In this document: one piece after another, positions 1-5,516 of the stretch
Numbering within the stretch: position 1 is the stretch's first letter
Layout of the letters: each line of letters starts with the position of its first letter
From: Chthoniobacter sp.
GTDB lineage: Bacteria; Verrucomicrobiota; Verrucomicrobiia; Chthoniobacterales; Chthoniobacteraceae
NCBI GenBank assembly: GCA_025352865.1
Contig: JANXSB010000369.1
Span: 1 to 6,052, forward strand
Direction: 5' to 3'
Length of the DNA: 6,052 bases
Translations under genes and position numbers: made by a program
The notes under the pieces: generated by a model
What the model was told of the DNA's origin: nothing
The model's input: only the letters and a program-made list of their open reading frames with translations
The model's database searches: none

Positions 1-20
1 CCCCCAGTCGCGCCGCCTCG

Positions 21-1139
21 CTACGCTCGCCCCGGACGGCACGGAGTGCCGTCCCTACCGCTGCTACGCAGCCTGCGCCGCAGCAGCCCGAGCGCAGCGG
101 CGAGGAGGAGCGTAGCCGTTCCGGGTTCGGGCACTGCCGCGCCCGCTTTGGAATCGCCCACCAACGCGAGACCGTCGCCGAAGGTCACGGTCGCGCCGTT
201 CGCGATGTTCAGCGCGGCGAGCGTCTGGCTCGCGAGGATTTTCGTTTCGCCCGCGTTCGCGTTCAGCGTTACGGCTCCGCTGCCGAGCGCGCCGGTCACG
301 GTCAGCATACCCGCGCCGGTCTTCGTCACCGTGCCCGAGCCGCTAGTGCTGCCGAGCGTGGTCGCCGCCGTGGCCGCAAGGTTCAGCGTGTGCGCAGCCA
401 GGGCCACGCTGCCGACGCTCAACGCGCCGGAGGCCGCGGTGAATGCGGCATTCGCGCTGAGCGTGAGCGCGGCGGTGATCGTCTGCGCGTCGGCGTCGCT
501 GTTTGTGATGCCGCCCACACCCACGGTCACGCCCTGCGGCCCGCCGATGGAGAAAGCGCCGGCGGTGTTGTCGAAGGTGATTGAGCGGACATTCCACGCG
601 GTATCGACGCTGGGCGCGAGCCGCACATTTCCCGCAAAGACGAGGTCAGCGGTGCCGGTGTTGAGCGGTTGGAGATCGAGGGTCCAGTTGGCGTTGGTGG
701 TCCAGTTGCTGTTCGCGCCGCCGCCGTCCCAGGTGCGGCTGGTGAAAGCCGGGTCGAGCGCGACGCTGAGCGTGCCGTCGAGGTAGAGATTGCCCTGATT
801 CCAAGTCAGCCCGGTGGCGAGCGCGGGCACATTCACCGTGGAGAAAGTGCCGGCCTTGGTGCCCCAGTCGAAGAGGTTGAAGCTGTCGCCGAGGGCGGGG
901 TTGAAGCTGTTGATGAGCGGGACCGTGAGCGTGCCAGCGAAGGTCAGTTTCCCCGCGACGTTGATCGCGTCGTACTGCGTGCCGCGTGCGGTGCCGCCGA
1001 GTTCCATGGTCAGCGTGGTGAAATTTCCCAGCACCACATCGCCGCCGTAGGTGATGAGCGTGGCATCCGCGCGAGCGCGCGGCGCGGCGGCGAGGAGCAG
1101 CGCGGCGGACGCCAGCGGGATGAAGAAAGCGAAGCGCAT
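21..1139 (-). CDS. Small secreted PEP-CTERM protein, modules in swapped order
   Basis: A protein of 372 residues. Residues 1-24 are a signal peptide (MRFAFF, hydrophobic core, APRARA before DATLI). Residues about 26-128 match the C-terminal module of the neighbouring large protein (TTLTMELGG, QYDAINVAG, FNLFDWGTKAGTF, NVPALATGLTW). Residues about 135-255 match its N-terminal module (RTWDGGG, NANW, DLVFAG, SITFDNTAGAF). An autotransporter-associated strand repeat follows (TVTKTGAGMLTVTG, 270-283), then a PEP-CTERM signal at 336-356 (VPEP, LLLAAALGLL, RRR). Unlike the neighbour, which stops right after RRRR, this protein continues for 16 residues encoded largely by a palindromic element; this tail holds its only cysteine. 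The ATG at 1137-1139 gives the signal peptide; the 15 bp before it contain no Shine-Dalgarno. Co-transcription with the large gene is likely from the spacing. It is probably exported and handled by an exosortase; its molecular function is unknown. It could be a degenerate or recombinant derivative of a larger paralogue, but the frame is fully open. Confidence 0.87.
   Translation of the reverse strand: MRFAFFIPLASAALLLAAAPRARADATLITYGGDVVLGNFTTLTMELGGTARGTQYDAINVAGKLTFAGTLTVPLINSFNPALGDSFNLFDWGTKAGTFSTVNVPALATGLTWNQGNLYLDGTLSVALDPAFTSRTWDGGGANSNWTTNANWTLDLQPLNTGTADLVFAGNVRLAPSVDTAWNVRSITFDNTAGAFSIGGPQGVTVGVGGITNSDADAQTITAALTLSANAAFTAASGALSVGSVALAAHTLNLAATAATTLGSTSGSGTVTKTGAGMLTVTGALGSGAVTLNANAGETKILASQTLAALNIANGATVTFGDGLALVGDSKAGAAVPEPGTATLLLAAALGLLRRRLRSSGRDGTPCRPGRA
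34..54. repeat. Perfect 9-bp palindrome with 3-nt loop, REP-like
   Basis: GGACGGCAC and GTGCCGTCC are exact inverted copies separated by GGA. A second, weaker inverted repeat lies beside it (GCTGCT at 60-65, AGCAGC at 82-87). The first palindrome lies inside the 3' end of the small gene and encodes most of the post-signal tail (RDGTPCRP). No T-run follows on the minus strand, so it is not a canonical intrinsic terminator. Its form resembles dispersed short palindromes (REP or MITE-like) seen in verrucomicrobial genomes; copy number cannot be judged from this window. Confidence 0.6.
72..134 (-). other. PEP-CTERM sorting signal of the small protein
   Basis: Residues 336-356: VPEPGTATLLLAAALGLL then RRR. 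All three parts are present, but the protein does not stop here; a further 16 residues (LRSSGRDGTPCRPGRA) follow, which is unusual for a signal that is normally C-terminal. Confidence 0.85.
249..341 (-). repeat. Autotransporter-associated beta-strand repeat in the small protein
   Basis: Residues 267-297 contain GSGTVTKTGAGMLTVTG followed by GAVTLNANAGE, close to the family pattern KTGxGxLTxxG ... hNxG. It follows the TWDGGG module at the same relative place as in the large protein. Confidence 0.7.
291..734 (-). other. N-terminal-type TWDGGG module in the small protein
   Basis: Residues 136 to about 283 of the small protein. It aligns with the start of the mature large protein: TWDGGG in both, NANW against AANW, DLVFAGNVRLAP against DIVFAGPLKLTP, SITFDNTAGAF against SVTFNNTAGAF, GVGGITNSDADAQT against GAGGIVNNDADTDT, TVTKTGAGMLT against TVTKQGAGTMT. 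Its end overlaps the autotransporter-type strand repeat. Confidence 0.75.
756..1040 (-). other. C-terminal-type module placed at the N-terminus of the small protein
   Basis: Residues 34-128 of the small protein (DVVLGNFTTLTMELGG ... GTLSVAL). It aligns with the module preceding VPEP in the large protein: TTLTMELGG against TTLTLEIGG, YDAINVAGKL against YDKMNVGGTL, SFNLFDWGTKAGTF against SFDLIDAGAVAGAF, VNVPALATGLTW against INLPALGGGLSW. The GDLRPGNSP lead-in present in the large protein is missing. Confidence 0.75.
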
Positions 1140-1154
1140 GGCGGGCGCGTTTTC

Positions 1155-4100
1155 CTAGCGGCGGCGGCGCAGGCCGAGCATTGCCAGACCGCCGAGCAGC
1201 AGCGCGGCGCTCGCCGGTTCGGGCACGACGCCGATCTTTCCGCTCGCGGAAAACTGCGATGTGTCCCACGACAGCCCGCCGCCAAGCGCGGGGAGATTGA
1301 TCGCGTCGAATGCACCGGCCACCGCGCCCGCGTCGATGAGGTCGAAGCTCGCGCCCGCTGCCGGGGTGAAGCCGCCGTAGAGCACCACGTCGAGCACACC
1401 GTCCTCGTAGAGCGTGCCGCCGACATTCATTTTGTCGTAGCCCGAGCCCGCGGTCAGCCCGCCGATTTCCAGCGTCAGCGTGGTCGCGCCGCCGAAGACG
1501 AGATCGCCCTCGTAGAGCACCGACGCGGGCGAGTTTCCCGGCCGCAGATCGCCGATGTAATAGACCGTGCCCGTGCCGGTGAAAGAACCCGCGCCGCTCT
1601 GGCTGCCGTAGAAAACCGTGCTCGCGCCCGCGCCGGTGAAAATCTCCGTGCCGTTGTGGACCACGTCGTCGAAGAACGTCGTCACCGCGCCCGCGCCGCT
1701 GGTCACCACGCGCGCGCCGGCGGTGAGCGAGACGTCGCCGCGAATGTCCGTGTTGCCGCCCGCGAGCGCCATCTGGCCGTTGTTCGTGAGGCCGCCGGTG
1801 AAGAGCGCGCCGTGGCCGGAGATGAAGCCGGCGGCGTTGTTCGTCACGGTGCCGGTGAAATCGAGCGTGCCGCCGAGGAGATTGAACGTGCCGCTGTTGG
1901 ACGCCGCCGCCGTGAAGCTGAGCGTGCGTCCGGCTTCGCCCCGCACCTCGCCGGTCGTGCCATTGGTCAGCGGTTTGGTGACCGAGCCGTCGCCGGTGAT
2001 CAGGCCGCTGTTATTCAGCGCGCCTGCGCCGGAGAGCAGTCCTGAGCCGTCCTGGAGCGTGATCCGTGCGCCGCTCGCATTGGTGAACGCGCCGGACACA
2101 TCGAGCGTGTCGCCGATGAAAATGCGGCCGCCGCTGTTGTTCGTGCCGGTGGTCGCGGAGGCGGTGCCGAGAGTTGCACGCACGGTGCCGGTGACCGACA
2201 GCGTGCCCGCGGTGAAAGCGCCGCCGTTGGTCGTGAGCGTCGCGCCGGTGGCGATGGTCGCGGTATTGGTCACCTGCAAATTCGCGCCGGAGCCGAGCGT
2301 CACATTCGCGCCGAGCGCGCCGCTGCCGATGGTGAAGCCGCCCGCACCCGTGATCGCGAGCGTGCCCGAGTTGAAGGCGATGGCACCGTTGTTCGTGAGC
2401 GCGCCGGTCGAGAGCGAGCCGCCGCTGAGCGTGAGCGTGCGAAAGGCGTCGATGGTCGTGGTGCCGCCGATGGCGAGCCGCCGGTCACTCGCAAGCGTGA
2501 GGCTCGTGCCGAGCATTCCGCCGGTGCCGACGGTGAGGTTCACGCCGGTGTTGGTAAAGGAGAGCGCGCCGCTGGTGAAATTGACCGTGCCGCTGCTGTA
2601 GGTGAACGGGCCGCCGAAGCTCGCGGTGCCGCCGGTGACGTTCAGCACGCCGGTGGCGTGGAGCGTGAACGCGCCCGTGCCGGCGGTGAAGGTGCCGCCG
2701 TCATTCACGCTCAGCGTGCCGGTGCTCGCGCTCGTCGCACCGAGGGTCGCGGGCGATGCGCCGGTCACAGTGAGCGCCGAGCCAGCACCCGTGACCGTGA
2801 CCGTGCCGGTGTTCACCGCCGCTGCCGTGGCCACGAGCAGACTCCCGCCCGTTGTGACCGTCGCGCCGCTTTGAATGGCGAGCGTCCCATTGGTTCCGGC
2901 ACCCCCGCTGCTGTCCACGACCAGCGCGGTGAAGGAACCCGTCGCGCTGTTGCTGAAAGTCGCGCTGCCGGTATTGGCAGTGGCCAGCGTGAGGACGCCG
3001 CCGGTGAGGGCGGAGCCGGTTCCATCCACCGTCACCGTGCCGTTGCCCGTACTGGCGACGTAGATGTCCCCCGAACCGCTGGCGACGCTGCCGCCCGACT
3101 GCACATTGAGCGTGCTGCCGCCATTGAGCGTCAGCGTCGAGGTCGTCGTGAAGGTCGAGCCAGTGCCGGTCACGGTGATGGTGTTGGCCGCGGCATTCGT
3201 GAACGTGCCCGTGAGGGTCGCGTCCGCGCCACTTTGCATCGTCAGCGTCTTGCCCGCCGCGAGATTGAACGCGCCGGAGCTATCGCGGGTGAGCAGCGCG
3301 CCCGAGCCGGTGAGGGTCATGTCGCCGTTCGCGTTGAAGGTGCCGCCCGTGATCGCCACGGTGCCTGTCGCATTCACCGTCGTCGTGCCGGTGCCGCTGG
3401 TGAAGGTGCCGCTGCTTTGCACATTCAGCACGCCCGTGTTGGCGCTGGCGGCGCCGATGGCCGTCGTGCCCGCGGCGTTGACCGTGAGCGCGGAGCTGGC
3501 GCCGTTGATCGTCACCGTGCCGGTGTTGGCCGCCGCGGTATTGCTCAGCGAAAGACTCGCGCCGGTGACGGTCGCGCCGCTCTGGATGCTGAATGTGCCC
3601 GAGGTTCCCGCGACACCCGAGGCGTCCACGCTGATGGTTCCGCCAAAGGCCGCGCTGCTCCCATTGGTGAGCGTCACGCTTCCGATCCCGCCGGTCAGTC
3701 CCACCGACAATGACCCGCCTGTCAAGCTGGAGCCAGCGCCGTCCACCGTCACCGTGCCGTTGCCGGCAGCCCCCACTTGCAGCGAGCCGCCCATGCTTGC
3801 GCCAGCCATGATGTTCGCCGTGCTGCCGCCGTTGAAAGTGAACGTCGAACCCGTGGTCAGCGTCGAGCCCGCGCCCGTGACGGTGATCGTCGAGGCGGTC
3901 GAGTCGGTGAAGAAGCCGGTCATGACGAAATCGCCGCCGCTTTGAATCGTCAGCGTTTTCCCCGCCGCGAGAGTGAAGCTGCCCGTCGCATCGCGCGTCA
4001 TCTGGCCGCTCAGATTCATGTCGCCGTTTTGATTGAACGTGCCGCCCGCGATCGCCACCGTGCCGGTTGCATTCACCGTGACCGTACCGGTGCCGCTGTT

Positions 4101-5378
4101 GAAAGTGCCGCCGCTTTGCACGTTGAAATTCGCCGTGCTCGCACTCGCCGCGCCGATCGTCGCCGTGCCCGCGCCACTGATCGTGAGCGCGGAGTTCGTG
4201 CCTGTGACCGTGACCGTGCCAGTGATCGCCACCGCGTTTTCGGCGATGCCGAGAACGGTGCCCGTCACGGTCGCGCCGCTTTGGATGGTCAGCGTGCTGC
4301 TCGCCGCATTTTCGACCACCATGCTGCCAAACGCGCCCGTGCTGCCGTTGCTGAAGGTCAGGCTGCCCGAGGTCACGAACAGCGTGCCGGAACTCGCGCT
4401 CGACCCGCTGCCATCCACCGTCATGGTGCCGGTGCTGGCACCGCCAGTGCCGACGTTCAAGACCGAGACGCCGGCGGAAAGGCTGCCGCCCGCCGAAACA
4501 TTCGCCGTGCTGCCGCCACCCAGCGTGAGCGTGCTCGTGGTGGAAAAAGTCGAGCCCGCACCCGTCACCGTGATCGTCGAAGCCGTGTTGTCCGTGAACG
4601 TGCCCGTGATGTTCGCGTCCGCGCCATTTTGCAGCCGCAGCGTTTTCCCCGCCGCCAGCGACAGCGTCGCCCCGCTCGCGCGCGTGAGCGCGACGGTGTC
4701 GATGGTCAGGTTTTCGTTCACGTTGAAAATCGCCGTCCCATTCACCGCCACACCGCCGCCCGCGTTGAAAAGATCCGTCGTCCCATCGGCCACCGTCGTC
4801 ACCGTGCCCACATTGATATTGAAACCGAAAATGTTCGCCGCCGCGGGCGACGACCAGGTCATCGTGCCCGCGCCCTGCTTCGTCACCGTGCCTGCCGTGC
4901 CGATCGAGAGAAAACTCGTCGCCCCCGCGCCGTCGATCGTCGTGGTCGTGATCGCGCCGATCAGCGCGTTGTTGAAAGTGAGCCCGCCGCTCGCCGCGTT
5001 GATCGTCGCATTCGCCACGCTGCCGAAGCTGATGAAATTGCTGAACGTGTCCGTGTCCGCGTCGTTGTTCACGATGCCGCCCGCGCCGACATTGAGCGTC
5101 GAGCCGCTGATCACGAAAGCGCCCGCGGTGTTGTTAAAGGTGACGCTGTTCGCGCTGAACGCCGCGCCGAGGTTCGGCGTGAGTTTCAAAGGACCCGCGA
5201 AGACGATGTCCGTGTTCGCGATGTCGCTCACCGGCGCGCCGTCGGGGTTCCAGTTCGCCGCGGTGAGAAACGTGACGTTCCCCCCGCCGCCGTCCCATGT
5301 GTAGGTGGTGGCGTGAAGCGCGAGCGGGGCGGCAAGCAGCAGGGCGATGGTGCGGGTGAGGATGCGTGGTGTTTTCAT
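1155..5378 (-). CDS. Large secreted PEP-CTERM protein with tandem beta-strand repeats
   Basis: A protein of 1407 residues. Residues 1-23 form a classical Sec signal peptide (MKTPR, a hydrophobic core, LHA before TTYTWDGG). Then come an N-terminal TWDGGG module (about 24-160), an autotransporter-associated strand repeat (about 160-193), three tandem units (231-459, 460-695, 696-about 922), an irregular Asn/Gly-rich strand region (about 923-1275), a C-terminal module (1276-1384), and a PEP-CTERM signal (1385-1407: VPEP, hydrophobic segment, RRRR and stop). The mature part is rich in Thr, Gly, Ala and Ser, poor in charged residues, and I see no cysteine, which suits a long extracellular beta-solenoid. 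PEP-CTERM proteins are known to be exosortase substrates sorted to the envelope; adhesin, matrix or structural roles are inference. I chose the ATG at 5376-5378 because an in-frame ATG at 5421-5423 would put 15 residues before the signal peptide and lies inside a hairpin. No Shine-Dalgarno precedes the chosen start; the leader just upstream is C-rich. The small PEP-CTERM gene begins 15 bp after the stop. Confidence 0.9.
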   Translation of the reverse strand: MKTPRILTRTIALLLAAPLALHATTYTWDGGGGNVTFLTAANWNPDGAPVSDIANTDIVFAGPLKLTPNLGAAFSANSVTFNNTAGAFVISGSTLNVGAGGIVNNDADTDTFSNFISFGSVANATINAASGGLTFNNALIGAITTTTIDGAGATSFLSIGTAGTVTKQGAGTMTWSSPAAANIFGFNINVGTVTTVADGTTDLFNAGGGVAVNGTAIFNVNENLTIDTVALTRASGATLSLAAGKTLRLQNGADANITGTFTDNTASTITVTGAGSTFSTTSTLTLGGGSTANVSAGGSLSAGVSVLNVGTGGASTGTMTVDGSGSSASSGTLFVTSGSLTFSNGSTGAFGSMVVENAASSTLTIQSGATVTGTVLGIAENAVAITGTVTVTGTNSALTISGAGTATIGAASASTANFNVQSGGTFNSGTGTVTVNATGTVAIAGGTFNQNGDMNLSGQMTRDATGSFTLAAGKTLTIQSGGDFVMTGFFTDSTASTITVTGAGSTLTTGSTFTFNGGSTANIMAGASMGGSLQVGAAGNGTVTVDGAGSSLTGGSLSVGLTGGIGSVTLTNGSSAAFGGTISVDASGVAGTSGTFSIQSGATVTGASLSLSNTAAANTGTVTINGASSALTVNAAGTTAIGAASANTGVLNVQSSGTFTSGTGTTTVNATGTVAITGGTFNANGDMTLTGSGALLTRDSSGAFNLAAGKTLTMQSGADATLTGTFTNAAANTITVTGTGSTFTTTSTLTLNGGSTLNVQSGGSVASGSGDIYVASTGNGTVTVDGTGSALTGGVLTLATANTGSATFSNSATGSFTALVVDSSGGAGTNGTLAIQSGATVTTGGSLLVATAAAVNTGTVTVTGAGSALTVTGASPATLGATSASTGTLSVNDGGTFTAGTGAFTLHATGVLNVTGGTASFGGPFTYSSGTVNFTSGALSFTNTGVNLTVGTGGMLGTSLTLASDRRLAIGGTTTIDAFRTLTLSGGSLSTGALTNNGAIAFNSGTLAITGAGGFTIGSGALGANVTLGSGANLQVTNTATIATGATLTTNGGAFTAGTLSVTGTVRATLGTASATTGTNNSGGRIFIGDTLDVSGAFTNASGARITLQDGSGLLSGAGALNNSGLITGDGSVTKPLTNGTTGEVRGEAGRTLSFTAAASNSGTFNLLGGTLDFTGTVTNNAAGFISGHGALFTGGLTNNGQMALAGGNTDIRGDVSLTAGARVVTSGAGAVTTFFDDVVHNGTEIFTGAGASTVFYGSQSGAGSFTGTGTVYYIGDLRPGNSPASVLYEGDLVFGGATTLTLEIGGLTAGSGYDKMNVGGTLYEDGVLDVVLYGGFTPAAGASFDLIDAGAVAGAFDAINLPALGGGLSWDTSQFSASGKIGVVPEPASAALLLGGLAMLGLRRRR
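1158..1226 (-). other. PEP-CTERM sorting signal of the large protein
   Basis: Residues 1385-1407: VPEPASAALLL, a hydrophobic stretch ending LAMLGL, then RRRR followed directly by TAG. This is the full tripartite signal recognised by exosortases, ending exactly where the family expects. Confidence 0.92.
1227..1553 (-). other. C-terminal module of the large protein
   Basis: Residues 1276-1384, from GDLRPGNSPASVLYEGD to SGKIGV, immediately before VPEP. Landmarks are TTLTLEIGG, GYDKMNVGGTL, GFTPAAGASFDLIDAGAVAG, INLPALGGGLSWD. This segment, typically next to the sorting signal in verrucomicrobial repeat proteins, aligns by eye over its last 90 or so residues with residues 34-128 of the small neighbour. 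It looks like a compact beta-rich domain capping the solenoid; the function is unknown. Confidence 0.75.
1554..2612 (-). other. Non-tandem Asn/Gly-rich strand region of the large protein
   Basis: Residues about 923-1275 of the large protein lie between the tandem units and the C-terminal module. There is no long repeat here, but a short motif of the type TNxGxhxxxG recurs: ALTNNGAIAFNSGTLAITG, ALNNSGLITGDGSV, TVTNNAAGFISGHGAL and GLTNNGQMALAGG. The end contains FYGSQSGAGSFTGTGTVYY, leading into GDLRPGNSPASV, a junction common in this family of repeat proteins. It probably continues the beta-solenoid; no catalytic motif was recognised. Confidence 0.7.
2613..3293 (-). repeat. Tandem protein repeat unit 3 (about 227 codons, degrading at its end)
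   Basis: Third unit, residues 696 to about 922, opening LTRDSSGAFNLAAGKTL. Similarity to units 1 and 2 persists through GTVTVTGAGSALTV and GGTFTAGTGAFT, then weakens: the NATGTVAI landmark becomes HATGVLNV and the closing NGDM motif is replaced by FGGPFTYSSG. The right boundary is therefore approximate. Strand motifs recur near unit positions 85, 109, 136, 163 and 192. Confidence 0.82.
3294..4001 (-). repeat. Tandem protein repeat unit 2 (236 codons)
   Basis: Second unit, residues 460-695, opening MTRDATGSFTLAAGKTL and ending GGTFNANGDMTLTGSGAL. It is closest to unit 3: 40 of the first 60 residues are identical by eye, and LTRD/MTRD, IQSGATVT, GTVTV and ALTV landmarks recur in the same order. 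The offset to unit 3 is 708 bp, so it is 7 codons longer than unit 1. Within it, strand motifs of the form GTxxhxxG recur near positions 82, 108, 135 and 161 of the unit, a sub-period of about 26 residues. Confidence 0.88.
4002..4688 (-). repeat. Tandem protein repeat unit 1 (229 codons)
   Basis: First of three head-to-tail units in the large surface protein, residues 231-459. It opens with LTRASGATLSLAAGKTL and ends with GGTFNQNGDMNLSGQ. Compared by eye with unit 2, 37 of the first 60 residues are identical with no gap, the longest run being TASTITVTGAGST. The distance between the two LAAGKTL landmarks is exactly 687 bp, so the register is in-frame. It is the most divergent unit in its central part (TSGSLTFSNGSTGAFG). 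Confidence 0.88.
4800..4901 (-). repeat. Autotransporter-associated beta-strand repeat in the large protein
   Basis: Residues 160-193 contain TVTKQGAGTMTWSS followed by NINVGTVTTV, fitting the short KxGxGxhTh ... hNxGT pattern of the autotransporter-associated strand repeat family. Only one clear copy is seen in this protein. Confidence 0.65.
4899..5309 (-). other. N-terminal TWDGGG module of the large protein
   Basis: Residues 24 to about 160, directly after the signal peptide (TTYTWDGGGGNVTF, AANWNPDG, DIVFAGPLKLTP, SVTFNNTAGAF, GGIVNNDADTDT). TWDGGG followed by an xANW motif is a usual opening of strand-repeat proteins in this group. The same series of landmarks appears in the second half of the small neighbour. 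Confidence 0.75.
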
Positions 5379-5407
5379 GGTGGGAGGGGGAAATGCGATG
5401 GTGCGGG
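5344..5407. repeat. 13-bp direct repeat straddling the large gene's start
   Basis: GCGATGGTGCGGG occurs exactly at 5344-5356 (inside the signal-peptide codons, encoding RTIA) and again at 5395-5407 (in the leader). The copies are 51 bp apart, i.e. 17 codons, so they are in the same frame. The start codon lies between them. Confidence 0.7.
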
Positions 5408-5516
5408 ATGCCGAGGCCCGCATGTGCGGGGCGGCCTGAAATGTCTGACGTGAAGCGGCTTGGCAGATTTCCGCCCGCCTGTCACTCCGATATTGCGCGA
5501 ACGCCGCCCGCGCTGG
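5379..5516 (-). other. Intergenic region between apt and the large PEP-CTERM gene
   Basis: These 138 bp must hold any apt terminator and any separate promoter for the surface-protein pair. I see the GC-rich hairpin, a C-rich stretch just upstream of the ATG with no Shine-Dalgarno, and no convincing -35/-10 pair. Read on the minus strand, GTGACA occurs near 5482-5487 but without a matching -10 element. Confidence 0.6.
5402..5435 (-). promoter_or_regulatory. GC-rich leader hairpin with two alternative pairings
   Basis: CCCGC (5417-5421) and GCGGG (5426-5430) form a stem with a 4-nt loop, extended outward by GCCG (5410-5413) with CGGC (5432-5435) across a small internal loop. A second TGCGGG copy at 5402-5407 can pair instead with CCCGCA at 5417-5422. 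The structure lies 24-57 bp upstream of the large gene's start and after apt. No T-run follows, so a terminator call is not supported; a leader structure is possible but unproven. Confidence 0.35.

Noticed and set aside
20..116. 97-bp element bounded by 9-bp inverted repeats GCTACGCTC (20-28) and GAGCGTAGC (108-116)
   Set aside because: The inner copy encodes part of the hydrophobic helix of the sorting signal, so it is constrained by coding. In this GC-rich, Leu/Ala/Arg-coding stretch a 9-bp match is plausibly chance.
669..2045. Plus-strand open frame of 458 codons spanning both surface-protein genes
   Set aside because: It crosses the boundary between two well-supported opposite-strand genes and has the same Arg/Ala/Glu-rich shadow composition, with no motif.
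1618..2601. Plus-strand Pro/Val/Ser-rich open frames, also at 2602-2874, 3064-3945 and 4033-5304
   Set aside because: These are the direct antisense of Thr/Gly/Ala strand repeats: repeated ACC/GGC/GTG-type codons read backwards as Pro/Val/Ala. No start signal or domain is seen.
2613..4688. CRISPR-like or satellite DNA repeat
   Set aside because: Periodicity is in codon-length multiples with diverged third positions and a conserved protein reading frame, which indicates protein repeats.
5379..5423. Upstream in-frame ATG at 5421-5423 as the start of the large gene
   Set aside because: It would put 15 extra residues, including PPPT, in front of a complete signal peptide, and it sits in a hairpin loop. 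The ATG at 5376-5378 gives a normal Sec signal.
5402..5435. Intrinsic terminator for apt
   Set aside because: The stem is GC-rich but is not followed by a T-run on the minus strand, and lies about 80 bp past the apt stop.
3777..5453. Plus-strand open frame of 558 codons opposite the large gene
   Set aside because: The translation is an Arg/Ala/Glu/His-rich low-complexity sequence with no recognisable domain, and its repeats mirror the tandem units on the other strand. The minus frame has a signal peptide and a sorting signal, so the plus frame is a GC-rich shadow.
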